From Candidatus Hydrogenedens sp. (GTDB lineage: Bacteria > Hydrogenedentota > Hydrogenedentia > Hydrogenedentales > JAEUWI01), in the NCBI GenBank assembly GCA_016125095.1, contig WGMK01000010.1, forward strand, positions 200,343-264,342: DNA of 64,000 nt, written 5' to 3'. A program made the position numbers and the translations under genes. Below, one piece after another: positions 44,191-52,525 of the stretch. The notes under the pieces are model-generated. The model ran no database searches and was not told the DNA's origin. It was given only the letters and a program-made list of their open reading frames with translations. How positions within the stretch are numbered: position 1 is the first letter of the stretch; each line of letters begins with the position of its first letter.

Positions 44191-46527
44191 ATGTTCGGAT
44201 CTGCAATCAAAATCGGATTGGTTCTGATCCTAGCGTTGAGTCTCAGCGCGCCAGCTGTTGGGAACGAAGTTGCCGTACCCGATCGGATATTCGGTCTGGT
44301 GGGGTGGCTCGAGGCGATCGCCTGGGCACCGGACGGTCAATCAATCCTGTTGGGTGGAAGTGTCGGCGCCGCACGCGTCGAAGCTGCGACAGGTGACTTG
44401 TTGGTACGGTACTTCGCCAACGCTGAGGGCATTTCCAGTATCGCGATTTCACCGGACGGTACGCGCGTCCTCACGGGGTCGCGCGATCATACGGCTAGAC
44501 TTTGGGATGCCTCTACCGGGGAGCAGGTGCTGACGTTTTCGGGCCATACAAACGGGCTTTCCAGCGTTGCCTTTTCATCGGACGGTACCCAGGTGCTCAC
44601 GGGCTCCTATGACCGAACCGCCAGGCTTTGGGATGCTGTGACCGGTTCGCCTCTTCATATCTTTGAGGGACATTCAAGCAAAGTGCTATGTGTAGCGATT
44701 TCTGCAGACGGTAATAGAGTCGTCACAGGCGCTGAGAGTTTGCAACCAAGAGTATGGGACTCCGCTACCGGAGCAGAGTTATTCGCGTTGATCGGCCACA
44801 CCGGCAGGGTTACCAGTGTAGCGTTCTCTCCCGATGGAACCCGCATCGTTACCGGTGCCAATGACGGTATGGCGAAGTTGTGGGACGCCGAATCGGGTGC
44901 CGAACTGGAGAGCTTTTCCGATCAGTCGGGAATCGTAACCAGCGTCGCGTTTTCGCCGGAAGGGATGCGTATACTGACAGGTTCTACCGGCGATACGGCT
45001 ACGGTCTGGGACGTAGCCTCAGGTGGGGAGATTCTAAAGCTGCAGGCGGATGAGTCCAAAATCAATGGTGCTACATTTTCGCCGGACGGAGCACACATCG
45101 CCGCTTCAGCGGGCGGGTATACTGCTCACGTCTGGAACGCGATCACAGGAGCGGTTGAGCACTCGATTCACAGTAACATTTCCGGTATTTGGGGCGTGAT
45201 GTTCTCTCGTGACGGAACTAAGTTGCTTACTAATTACGAGGATGGATCTCTCCGGCTGTGGGATACCTTGACAGGGTTAGAAATGCAAACCTTGGCGAGC
45301 GATAGCCTGGTATATTCGAGGGGGGTATTCTCTCCAGACGGCTCAGCGGTGTTCGCTGGATGTAGCGACGGATCGGCCAAACTTTGGGATTCAGACACCG
45401 GAGAGGTAATAAGGACTTTTTGGGGTCACTTAAATAATGTCAGCGCAGTGGGTTTTACCTCAGACGGTACGCGTGTAGTTACTGGGTCGCGGGACGGTAC
45501 CTCGAAGATCTGGAATGCAGCCACTGGGGAAGTGATACTAACGTATTCTGGGCTTCCCGACGGGATTGGCGACCTCGCAATTTCTCCTGATGACTCGCGT
45601 GTGCTGACCTTTGGGAATCGCGTAAGCATTTGGAGCGCCGAGACGGGCAAAGAAATTACCACGTTCTCGCTGGACGCTGGGGCGCTTACGAGCATCGCAT
45701 TTTCTTCCGATGGTAAGCGAATACTCACCGCCGCGTACGACGGTATGGCGAGACTTTGGGATGCCTCGACAGGTGCCGTTATCCGACCGTTTCTTGACTA
45801 TGACGCGCCATCCGTTTCTGCCGCCTACTCTCCGGATGGCACTTGGGTAGCTACTGGGGGATTTCCGGCCCGGTTGTGGAAAACGGGCGTATGCGGGCCA
45901 ATTCGTGAGTTCTCTGGGCATTATCTGGGCGTTTTGAGCGTTACCTTTTCTCCGGACGGGACGCACATACTTACAGGCGCTGGAGATGGCACCGCTATGT
46001 TGTGGAACATAGCAGACCTTGCAGGCCTCGAAGCCACTGCGGCGGAATTGCTTGGTGAATTCGCCGTTCGCGACGCGGACAACGACGGGTTTCTTACCCT
46101 CGAAGATTCTGGGCTGACCGAATCGCGATTTGCAGCACTAAATTCGGATTATCCACCCGGTTACGGTCCTGATGATGTCCTTCGTTTAGCTGAGCTTCAT
46201 TTCATCGCCGGCCCCCTGAGCCCGATTCATAGTGCTGACACCAATGCAGATCGGACGGTCTCGCTGGAGGAGCTATTGCGGGTGATACAGTTATTCAATG
46301 CGGGCGCCTATTTCTGCCTGCCTTGGTCTGACGACGGGTACATACCGGGGCCTCTGGACATTTATGAGTGTTCGAACAGTTGCCCGGCGCACGCGAGCGA
46401 TTACGTCGACGCCGATGGCGTCATCAGCCTCGGCGAGTTGCTGCGGCTGGTGCAGATCTACAGAATCGGCGGGTATGAGTTCTGCCCGGACGCTTCCGAG
46501 GACCGGTTTTGCCTGGCTGGGGGCTAA
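44191..46527 (+). CDS. Exported WD40 beta-propeller protein with dockerin-like C-terminus
   Basis: 778 aa from the ATG at 44191 (the GTG at 44179 touches the ribosome binding site). Signal peptide about 1-23. Fourteen WD40 repeats (about 30-615), each ending in 'LWD/VWD'-type turns, enough for two seven-bladed propellers. The C-terminal region has EF-hand/dockerin-like calcium loops: 'RDADNDGFLTLEDSG', 'SADTNADRTVSLEELLRVIQ' and 'DYVDADGVISLGELLRLVQI'. Paired Cys suggest extracellular stability. Codon use is less GC-rich than in neighbours. It lies between direct repeats, so it is probably acquired. Binding partner unknown. Confidence 0.9.
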   Translation: MFGSAIKIGLVLILALSLSAPAVGNEVAVPDRIFGLVGWLEAIAWAPDGQSILLGGSVGAARVEAATGDLLVRYFANAEGISSIAISPDGTRVLTGSRDHTARLWDASTGEQVLTFSGHTNGLSSVAFSSDGTQVLTGSYDRTARLWDAVTGSPLHIFEGHSSKVLCVAISADGNRVVTGAESLQPRVWDSATGAELFALIGHTGRVTSVAFSPDGTRIVTGANDGMAKLWDAESGAELESFSDQSGIVTSVAFSPEGMRILTGSTGDTATVWDVASGGEILKLQADESKINGATFSPDGAHIAASAGGYTAHVWNAITGAVEHSIHSNISGIWGVMFSRDGTKLLTNYEDGSLRLWDTLTGLEMQTLASDSLVYSRGVFSPDGSAVFAGCSDGSAKLWDSDTGEVIRTFWGHLNNVSAVGFTSDGTRVVTGSRDGTSKIWNAATGEVILTYSGLPDGIGDLAISPDDSRVLTFGNRVSIWSAETGKEITTFSLDAGALTSIAFSSDGKRILTAAYDGMARLWDASTGAVIRPFLDYDAPSVSAAYSPDGTWVATGGFPARLWKTGVCGPIREFSGHYLGVLSVTFSPDGTHILTGAGDGTAMLWNIADLAGLEATAAELLGEFAVRDADNDGFLTLEDSGLTESRFAALNSDYPPGYGPDDVLRLAELHFIAGPLSPIHSADTNADRTVSLEELLRVIQLFNAGAYFCLPWSDDGYIPGPLDIYECSNSCPAHASDYVDADGVISLGELLRLVQIYRIGGYEFCPDASEDRFCLAGG

Positions 46528-46572
46528 CCAACGCTATATCAGAACTTGGGCGGAAAGGTGGGGGAGTAGCCT

Positions 46573-46647
46573 GGCATCCTGACCGATTTTCCCGCGCGCC
46601 TGCTGGAGGTCATGGGCCGGGCGCGCACGAGTCCTAAACCGGCGTAA
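46573..46647 (+). pseudogene. Duplicated 3' fragment of the phosphodiesterase gene
   Basis: In-frame tail of the GDPD gene encoding 'GILTDFPARLLEVMGR' and ending 'SPKPA' then stop, without the rest of the gene. The surrounding 104 bases (46573-46676) are a direct repeat of 43940-44043. Confidence 0.85.
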
Positions 46648-46756
46648 ACACAGGAATTCCGCTTGCGGCGGGGGGCTTTGCAATCCCCCTTTGGCTATGC
46701 TACGCTTAGCGCTGATTTCCACCCATTTCCGCGACGACGGGGAGCGCGATTCACCG

Positions 46757-47350
46757 ATGGCACTGAGCAAGAAACAGCAGAGAATTGTTGATACCTTGGA
46801 ACGGCGTTGCGAGCTGTGCCGGGAATTCATGAACGACTGGCTGCTTTTCAACCAGATCATGACTTCTTACTCGAACCCGGGCGCGAACAAGGCCCAGCTC
46901 GAGAATCAGTTCCTGAAGATCAAGTCGAAGATCGCGCGCTCGCACCAGGTGCTCAAGGACACGCTGCTGGACGATTACAAGATCGACGGCGCGACGATGA
47001 ACATCGTGTCCGGCGCGACGAGCCTCGAGGCGATCTACTCGCAGTCGGAAGTGGCCATCAAGAAGCTGCAGACCGAATGGCACCGCGCCTTCATCTCGAT
47101 CAACGAGACACTCGGCACCATCGAGGACAAGAAGCGCCGCGCGGAAGACGGCGAAAAGATTTTCATGCCCCCGCCTCCCGGCACCGCGCCCAAGGGCGGC
47201 GGTGGCGGCGGCTTCGATTTCGAAAAGAACCGCACCATGATCATCATCGTCGGCATCATTGTCGCGATCGTGATTTTCCTCGTCGTCAATCCCGGCGGTG
47301 TTGCCGAGCCCTGGCTCCAGCCGCTGCGCGAAATGGGATTGCCGCTCTAG
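46757..47350 (+). CDS. Hypothetical membrane-anchored protein, 197 aa
   Basis: 197 aa from the ATG at 46757, chosen for the GGGGAG upstream. The N-terminal helical region contains 'RRCELCREFMNDWLLF' and long amphipathic helices (about 10-125). A Pro/Gly linker (about 138-155) precedes one transmembrane helix ('MIIIVGIIVAIVIFLVV', about 163-180) and a short tail. No family is recognised. It lies 54 bases upstream of an HU/IHF gene and may share its transcript. The N-terminus is probably cytoplasmic, with one C-terminal anchor. Confidence 0.75.
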   Translation: MALSKKQQRIVDTLERRCELCREFMNDWLLFNQIMTSYSNPGANKAQLENQFLKIKSKIARSHQVLKDTLLDDYKIDGATMNIVSGATSLEAIYSQSEVAIKKLQTEWHRAFISINETLGTIEDKKRRAEDGEKIFMPPPPGTAPKGGGGGGFDFEKNRTMIIIVGIIVAIVIFLVVNPGGVAEPWLQPLREMGLPL

Positions 47351-47404
47351 TATCGACTGGTGTGCGGCCTGACGCTCCGGCGCGCCGCCCGAAGGACTCC
47401 GTTC

Positions 47405-47752
47405 GTGACCAAGCGTGAACTTGTTATGGATGTATGCGAACGCCTGGGCTATACCCAGAGCGAGGTGTCCAGCGTGGTGCAGGCCACGCTCGACGCCATC
47501 ACCGAATCGCTGATCGAGGGCAACCGCCTCGAGATCCGCAATTTCGGCGTGTTCGAGCACAAGGTGCGCGATGCCCGCCTCGGGCGCAATCCCCGCACGG
47601 GCGCGGCGGTCGATATCGACAGCAAGCGCGTGGTGGTGTTCAAGCCCGGTAAGCACCTGAAAGAGAAGGTGCAGAACGGCGCATCGAACGGCCAAGCCGC
47701 CGCCGGCATCGACCCCGGCGCTGTACTCCGGCGGCCGAGCGACGGGCAGTAG
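47405..47752 (+). CDS. HU/IHF-family DNA-binding protein
   Basis: 115 aa with a GTG start at 47405 after GAAGGA. 'TKRELVMDVCERLGYTQSEV' and 'RLEIRNFGVFEHKVRDARLG' plus 'RNPRTGAAVDI' are HU/IHF features, the last being the DNA-intercalating arm. A C-terminal tail of about 25 residues, Ala/Gly-rich, is beyond the usual 90-residue length. It bends DNA and organises the nucleoid. It is followed by tatC after 18 bases. Confidence 0.92.
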   Translation: MTKRELVMDVCERLGYTQSEVSSVVQATLDAITESLIEGNRLEIRNFGVFEHKVRDARLGRNPRTGAAVDIDSKRVVVFKPGKHLKEKVQNGASNGQAAAGIDPGAVLRRPSDGQ

Positions 47753-47770
47753 CCCGGACTGGGCGCGGTT

Positions 47771-48688
47771 ATGGCCCCCGAAGAACAGAAGGCGCTTCCC
47801 GATAAGCGCGGCGACCAACAGCTTTCCACGGACGTGAAGGAAGATCGCCGCTCGTTTCTCGATTACGACGATCGCCGCATGACCTTCACCGAGCACCTGG
47901 CGGAACTGCGCGACCGCATCATCCGCTCCGCCATCGCGGTGGTGGTGGCGTTCCTGGTCTGCTACATGTTCTCGAACCAGCTCTTCTATATCGTGGCCGC
48001 GCCGCTCGGCAGCCTGGCCAACTCCGATTTCGTGCACTTAGTCATGGGCAATCCGCCCGAGGGCTCCGCGCCCGTGAATCCCGGGGCGGAAAACACCCCG
48101 CTCGCCGGCAGCGCCGCCAAGTGGGTCACGCTTTCCCCCATGGAAGGCTTCATGGTGCAGATCAAGATCGCGGGATACTTCAGCCTGCTGCTTGCGCTGC
48201 CCTTCATTCTCTATAACATCGCCGCCTTCGTGTTTCCGGGGCTGAAGCCCGGCGAGCGGCGTATCGTGCAGTTCCTCATCGCCGGGTGCAGCGTGCTCGG
48301 TTCCGTTGGCGTCATTATCGCGTACTTCGGCATCTTCCCGCTCGTGCTGCCCTACCTGCTGCAATGGAATCCGCTTGGCGTCGAGCAGCAGCTCCGCATG
48401 AGCGAAACCGTGTCCTTCATCATCATCGGCTTGGTCGGCTTCGCGATTGCCTTCCAGTTTCCCATGGGCGTGCTCGTGCTGGTCTACATGGGCCTGCTCA
48501 CGCCGGCCACCCTGCGCGAGTACCGCAAGATCGCCGTGATCGGCATGGCCTTCGCGTCGGCGTTTTTCACGCCGCCCGATCCCATCTCCATGCTCATCAT
48601 GCTCGTGCCGCTGGTGGTGCTCTACGAATTCAGTATCCTCGTGGCGCAAATGATGGTCTGGCGGAAGAAATCCGCCGAGACCGCCTGA
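47771..48688 (+). CDS. tatC: Sec-independent translocase subunit TatC
   Basis: 305 aa polytopic protein. 'MTFTEHLAELRDRIIRSAIAV' is the N-terminal TatC motif with the conserved E and R residues that read the twin-arginine signal. 'GYFSLLLALPFILYNIAAFV' and 'RIVQFLIAGCSVLGSVGVII' are typical helices. A periplasmic insert of about 35 residues with Pro/Gly/Glu follows the first helix. It recognises folded Tat substrates, of which this window has two Gfo/Idh/MocA proteins. tatA/B follows after 12 bases. Confidence 0.95.
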   Translation: MAPEEQKALPDKRGDQQLSTDVKEDRRSFLDYDDRRMTFTEHLAELRDRIIRSAIAVVVAFLVCYMFSNQLFYIVAAPLGSLANSDFVHLVMGNPPEGSAPVNPGAENTPLAGSAAKWVTLSPMEGFMVQIKIAGYFSLLLALPFILYNIAAFVFPGLKPGERRIVQFLIAGCSVLGSVGVIIAYFGIFPLVLPYLLQWNPLGVEQQLRMSETVSFIIIGLVGFAIAFQFPMGVLVLVYMGLLTPATLREYRKIAVIGMAFASAFFTPPDPISMLIMLVPLVVLYEFSILVAQMMVWRKKSAETA

Positions 48689-48700
48689 TCGGAGGACGGA

Positions 48701-49234
48701 ATGCTCGGCATCGGCTTCACCGAAATGATCGTGCTCGCGGGCATCGCCCTCGTGGTGATGGGCCCCGAGAAGTTCCCCGAACTTGCCAAGACCTTCTTCC
48801 GCACCGTCCGCGAAATCCGCGGCTACTGGGAAGAAGCGCAGTCGGAGCTCCGCAAGGAAATGGCCCCGATCAAGAAGGAAATGCGCGAGCTCGAAAAGAC
48901 CAAGCCCGAAGATATTATCGGCGACCTCGCGAACGACAAGGACTGGATGGACCCGGACGTGAAGCGGGCCGCGGAAACGGGCTACGGCGCCTATGCCGCC
49001 CCGGACCCCGCGAAGGAAAAGCAGCCCGGTGTGGCCGATGCGCGCGACTGGGACGCCCCGGAAGGCCCCGGGCCCGTGCCCTTCGGGCAGCAGGCGGAGC
49101 CTGCGCCAGCGGACGATGACGCCCCCATGGACACCGCTGATACCAAGGGTATCGATGAGTCGGCGGCCGATGATTCCGGCTCTGGCGACCCCGAGGACGA
49201 GTTCCCCTCTAACGCCCCCGACCGCCTCGACTGA
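48701..49234 (+). CDS. TatA/TatB-family translocase subunit
   Basis: 177 aa. One N-terminal membrane helix ('GFTEMIVLAGIALVVMGPEK'), the FG/GP hinge 'GPEKFPELAKTF' and a long amphipathic helix follow. The extended acidic C-terminal tail (about 95-177) is Asp/Pro-rich and unstructured. Length and tail fit a TatB-like subunit, but TatA cannot be excluded. It works with TatC. A 156-base gap then leads to motA. Confidence 0.9.
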   Translation: MLGIGFTEMIVLAGIALVVMGPEKFPELAKTFFRTVREIRGYWEEAQSELRKEMAPIKKEMRELEKTKPEDIIGDLANDKDWMDPDVKRAAETGYGAYAAPDPAKEKQPGVADARDWDAPEGPGPVPFGQQAEPAPADDDAPMDTADTKGIDESAADDSGSGDPEDEFPSNAPDRLD

Positions 49235-49338
49235 CCCCGCTGAAAGCCCCCTGCTATCACTCTGGATTTCGCGACCGTGCCAGCGTAAAATTGTTGACAA
49301 AAGCAAGCAAACGCAGTCTCCGCCCGCTGCGGGGTCCG

Positions 49339-49347
49339 TGCTATACT
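49339..49347 (+). promoter_or_regulatory. Extended -10 element before motA
   Basis: TGCTATACT (TG-N plus TATACT) about 44 bases upstream of the motA start. A TTGACA at 49294-49299 is too far upstream (42 bases) to serve as its -35. Confidence 0.45.
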
Positions 49348-49390
49348 CTCGGCGAGCGGAAGACGGAACAGGAGAGCGCGAAGCGCGGCC

Positions 49391-50161
49391 ATGGATATCG
49401 CAACAGTAGTCGGCCTGGTGGCCGGTATCACGCTGGTGGCTATCACTATCGTGCTGGGCGGCAACGTCCTCATCTTCATCAACGTGCCCTCGGCGGTCAT
49501 GGTGTTTGGCGGCACGGCGGCGGCGGTGCTGATCAATTTCCCGCTGTCCGATGTGCTCAACGTGATGAAGACCGTGCGCAACACGTTCACGCAGGATCCC
49601 GGGGGACCCGAAAAGCTCATCCAGAAGCTGGTCGAGTTCGCCACCATTGCGCGCCGCGAGGGCATCCTCGCGCTGGAGAATCACACCGAGAACGCGGGCG
49701 ACGAGTTCCTGCAGAAAAGCGTACAGCTGGCGATTGACGGCACAGCGCCGGAACTCATCAAGGATATTCTCACCACCGAGCTCGCCTTCATGGAAGATCG
49801 CCACACCATGGCGCAATCGGTACTCAACGCCACTGCGGCGTACGCCCCGGCCTACGGCATGATCGGCACACTCATCGGTCTGGTGGCCATGCTCGCGACC
49901 CTCGACGATCCGTCGAAGATCGGCGGCGGTATGGCCATCGCGCTGCTCACCACGCTCTATGGCGCGCTTATTGCCAACCTCTTCGCGCTGCCCATGCTCG
50001 GCAAGCTGCGCGTGCGCACCGCGTCCGAATTGCTCCGCAAGGAAATCGTGATCGAGGGCATCCTGTCCATCCAGTCGGGCGACAACCCGCGCGTGGTGGA
50101 ACAGAAACTCAAGGCGTTCGTGGCTCCTGCCCTGCGGGACCAGATCATCGCCGGCAACTAA
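49391..50161 (+). CDS. motA: Flagellar motor stator protein MotA/PomA
   Basis: 256 aa, four membrane helices. The N-terminus 'MDIATVVGLVAGITLVAITI' and 'TAAAVLINFPLSDVLNVMK' match PomA/MotA. 'AYAPAYGMIGTLIGLVAML' is the conserved ion-path loop. The cytoplasmic loop between helices 2 and 3 carries charges that meet FliG. The C-terminus is short. It precedes motB by six bases. The family uses H+ or Na+; the MotB features point to Na+. Confidence 0.94.
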   Translation: MDIATVVGLVAGITLVAITIVLGGNVLIFINVPSAVMVFGGTAAAVLINFPLSDVLNVMKTVRNTFTQDPGGPEKLIQKLVEFATIARREGILALENHTENAGDEFLQKSVQLAIDGTAPELIKDILTTELAFMEDRHTMAQSVLNATAAYAPAYGMIGTLIGLVAMLATLDDPSKIGGGMAIALLTTLYGALIANLFALPMLGKLRVRTASELLRKEIVIEGILSIQSGDNPRVVEQKLKAFVAPALRDQIIAGN

Positions 50162-50167
50162 CGGCGC

Positions 50168-50965
50168 ATGGCAGGCAAGAAGGACAAAGGCGGCGATGAG
50201 GGCGCCCCGATGTGGATCGTTACCTTCAGCGATCTCATGTCCCTGCTGCTGACCTTCTTCGTGCTGCTGCTGTCCTTCTCCACCATCACCGAGGAAGAGT
50301 TCAACGAGGCGATGATGTCGCTGCAGGGCGCGCTGGGCGTCATGCCGCAGTTCACGAGCGTCATCGATCAATCGCAGCGCCGCAGCCGGGGTGCCAAGGA
50401 AGACTCGCAGAAGGCCGCCCGCCAATTGCGCCGCATGTTGCAGGTGAAGGGCCTCGAGAAGCAGGTGAAGATCGAGTACGACGCCTTCGGCGGCCTCAAG
50501 ATCAGCCTGCCCAATGCCGTCCTGTTCGAGCCCGGCAGCGCCACGCTCCAGCCCGACGCCTATCCGCTGATGGAAGATATGGGCGAAGTGCTCGGCGAGA
50601 TGCCCGAGACCTTCATCGAGGTGCGCGGCCACACCGATTCATCCCCCTTGAACACGGCTTCATCCTTTCGTGACAATTACGACTTGAGCTATTTCCGCGC
50701 GTACGAGGTGGCCAACCGGCTCGCCCAGGCGGGTGGAATCCCGAGGGAGCAGTTTGAGATGGTGGCCTGCGGGTCCAGCCAGCCCATGGCGTCGAACGAG
50801 ACCGAGTCGGGACGCATGGCGAACCGGCGGGTCGAAATCTATGTGCGCGGCCTGGTGGACGCCCAGCGGCTGCGCGGACTCGAAAGCGGCGACTACGGCG
50901 AGGCGGCGGAACCCAACCGCGTGATTGATCCGATAGCCCCCGCGGAACTCGACGGACTGAGATAG
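50168..50965 (+). CDS. motB: Flagellar motor stator protein MotB/PomB
   Basis: 265 aa. One N-terminal membrane helix with the ion-binding Asp in 'FSDLMSLLLTFFVLLLSF' (Asp22), which resembles sodium-type PomB/MotS helices. An OmpA-type peptidoglycan-binding domain (about 120-235) contains 'VRGHTDSSPL' and 'RMANRRVEIYVRG'. It clamps the stator to the cell wall. The start at 50168 lies six bases after motA. It is followed by fliL with a nine-base gap. The tail after the OmpA domain is Asp/Glu-rich and about 25 residues long. Confidence 0.94.
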   Translation: MAGKKDKGGDEGAPMWIVTFSDLMSLLLTFFVLLLSFSTITEEEFNEAMMSLQGALGVMPQFTSVIDQSQRRSRGAKEDSQKAARQLRRMLQVKGLEKQVKIEYDAFGGLKISLPNAVLFEPGSATLQPDAYPLMEDMGEVLGEMPETFIEVRGHTDSSPLNTASSFRDNYDLSYFRAYEVANRLAQAGGIPREQFEMVACGSSQPMASNETESGRMANRRVEIYVRGLVDAQRLRGLESGDYGEAAEPNRVIDPIAPAELDGLR

Positions 50966-50974
50966 GAGCACGGC

Positions 50975-51499
50975 ATGGCCCAGGACGAAAACGCAAGCCC
51001 GAAAGGCGGTTCGCCGCTGGTGCGGTGGATCATCATGGGCGGTTTCGTGGTGCTGGTGCCCACCATCCTCGCGCTGCTCGTGTTCCAGTTCATTCTGCGG
51101 CCCATGCTCTCGGGAGAGGCCGCGCCGCCGCCCGAACCGGAAATCTCCGACGCCATCCCCGAGGGCGCCGTGCCGCTCGAGTTCGCCGAATCCCAGGGCG
51201 CCGTGCTGCCCGATTCACCCGATCTCACTGCGCCGATTCTCATGTACCGCGTGGCAATGGTGTGCGACAGTCAACTGACTTCCGATCTCATTACCGCGCA
51301 GATGGTGTATTTCACCGCCATGCTCGACAAGCTCCACCGCAACCGCACGCGGTCGGAACTCAGCGACCCGCAGGTGCAGGCCACCATCCTCAAGCGCGCC
51401 GAGCAAGAGGCGAATACCCTGCTCAAGCGGCTCTCACCGAAAGAGGACCACAAGGTGCTCGAGGTCATGTACACCAAATACGGGTTGATTGACCTATGA
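50975..51499 (+). CDS. fliL: Flagellar basal body protein FliL
   Basis: 174 aa. One N-terminal membrane helix (about 16-39, 'WIIMGGFVVLVPTILALLVF') and a periplasmic FliL-like domain ending near 'HKVLEVMYTKYGLIDL'. FliL stabilises the stator-rotor junction. Sequence conservation in this family is low, so the assignment leans on size, topology and position between motB and fliN. The stop overlaps the fliN start (ATGA). Confidence 0.8.
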   Translation: MAQDENASPKGGSPLVRWIIMGGFVVLVPTILALLVFQFILRPMLSGEAAPPPEPEISDAIPEGAVPLEFAESQGAVLPDSPDLTAPILMYRVAMVCDSQLTSDLITAQMVYFTAMLDKLHRNRTRSELSDPQVQATILKRAEQEANTLLKRLSPKEDHKVLEVMYTKYGLIDL

Positions 51500-51831
51500 C
51501 CCCGCCGACGGGCACGGCGGAGGAACACGTCTTCGAGGATGAACTCTCGCAGGGCGAGCAGACCGAATACATTTCGCTCGCCGACCTCGACGACGTCCGC
51601 ATGCAGGTAACCGCAGAACTCGGCCGGTGCCATTTGCACGTGCGCGAAATCCTCGAGCTCCAGACCGGATCCGTGCTGCCCCTCGACAAGCTCGCCGGCG
51701 AGATGGCGGATGTCCGCGTCAACGGCATTGTCATCGGACGCGGCGAAATCGTCGTCATCGGCGACAACATCAATGTGCGCATCGCCGATATCTACGGGCT
51801 GGCTGGCACCGAGACCGAGCATGAAAGCTAG
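51496..51831 (+). CDS. fliN: Flagellar motor switch protein FliN
   Basis: 111 aa. The SpoA domain shows 'VTAELGRCHLHVREILELQTG' and 'VNGIVIGRGEIVVIGDNINVR', classical FliN/FliM-C core. FliN forms the C-ring base that binds CheY-P and the export ATPase. It overlaps fliL by four bases at its start and fliO by 11 at its end. No FliM or FliG is encoded in this window. Confidence 0.93.
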   Translation: MTPPTGTAEEHVFEDELSQGEQTEYISLADLDDVRMQVTAELGRCHLHVREILELQTGSVLPLDKLAGEMADVRVNGIVIGRGEIVVIGDNINVRIADIYGLAGTETEHES

Positions 51832-52525
51832 CGCCGCAGCGCTCTTGTGCTTGCTTGCCGTATCGTCGGCCCTGGCCTCGGTTGAAGACGGCGTGGCGCA
51901 GCAGCCCGACCCCGAGGCAGCCGCCCCGGTCGTCGTCGAGCCGCCGCCGCCCCGCACCCCGCGCCCGCTCGAGGTGGACATGGGGCCGTTTCAGGAAGCC
52001 TACGATCAGCAGTTGACCGAGGCGCAGCAGGAATTGACGGGCCAGGGCGAGGCGGGCTCGTCCAGACTTACCGACACGGGCTCGCTGGCGTTCCGGGCCG
52101 TCGCTGTGCTGCTCGCTATCTGCGGTATCATCGTGCTGCTGGGGTACTTCGCCCGTCGCTATGGCGCGAAGACCCCGCTGCTTGCCGGCACCGCGCTGGG
52201 CCGCCCGATGGGACGCCTCTACCTCGATCCGAAAACGGTGCTCCACTTTGTCGAAACGGGGGGGAGGGTGCTGGTTATCGGCGCCTCGCCCGGCGCTGTC
52301 GCCCTTATCACCGAGTTCGAGGCCGAGCGCTTTAAGCCGCTCGGCGAGCAACAGGCGGAGTCCGCGCCGGCATCGGCCGCCGAATCCGCGTTTGTGGAAC
52401 TGCTACGCCAGAAACAGAAGACGCCCGCGCAAAGCGGCGCGCCGACGCCCGACATCGAAACCCTGCGGGGCGATATCCAACGGCTCAAGGAGTTCTTGCG
52501 TGAATCGCAGCGCGGCGGGGCTTAG
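51821..52525 (+). CDS. fliO: Flagellar biosynthetic protein FliO
   Basis: 234 aa from the ATG at 51821. Signal-like N-terminus (about 1-20), a proline-rich periplasmic segment ('PVVVEPPPPRTPRP'), one membrane helix (about 90-108: 'VAVLLAICGIIVLLGYF') and a cytoplasmic FliO-like domain with 'GRLYLDPKTVLHFVETGG'. FliO assists assembly of the FliP-containing export gate. Its stop lies within the fliP start region (overlap of 26 bases). Low conservation makes context the main support. Confidence 0.85.
   Translation: MKASAAALLCLLAVSSALASVEDGVAQQPDPEAAAPVVVEPPPPRTPRPLEVDMGPFQEAYDQQLTEAQQELTGQGEAGSSRLTDTGSLAFRAVAVLLAICGIIVLLGYFARRYGAKTPLLAGTALGRPMGRLYLDPKTVLHFVETGGRVLVIGASPGAVALITEFEAERFKPLGEQQAESAPASAAESAFVELLRQKQKTPAQSGAPTPDIETLRGDIQRLKEFLRESQRGGA

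Noticed and set aside
49294..49299. TTGACA upstream of motA as a -35 box
   Set aside because: No -10 hexamer lies 16-19 bases downstream. The only good -10 (TATACT) is 42 bases away.
48038..50632. 864-codon open frame on the minus strand
   Set aside because: Antisense shadow of tatC, tatA/B, motA and motB. Those genes have unmistakable motifs and ribosome binding sites, while this frame is His/Glu/Arg-rich noise.
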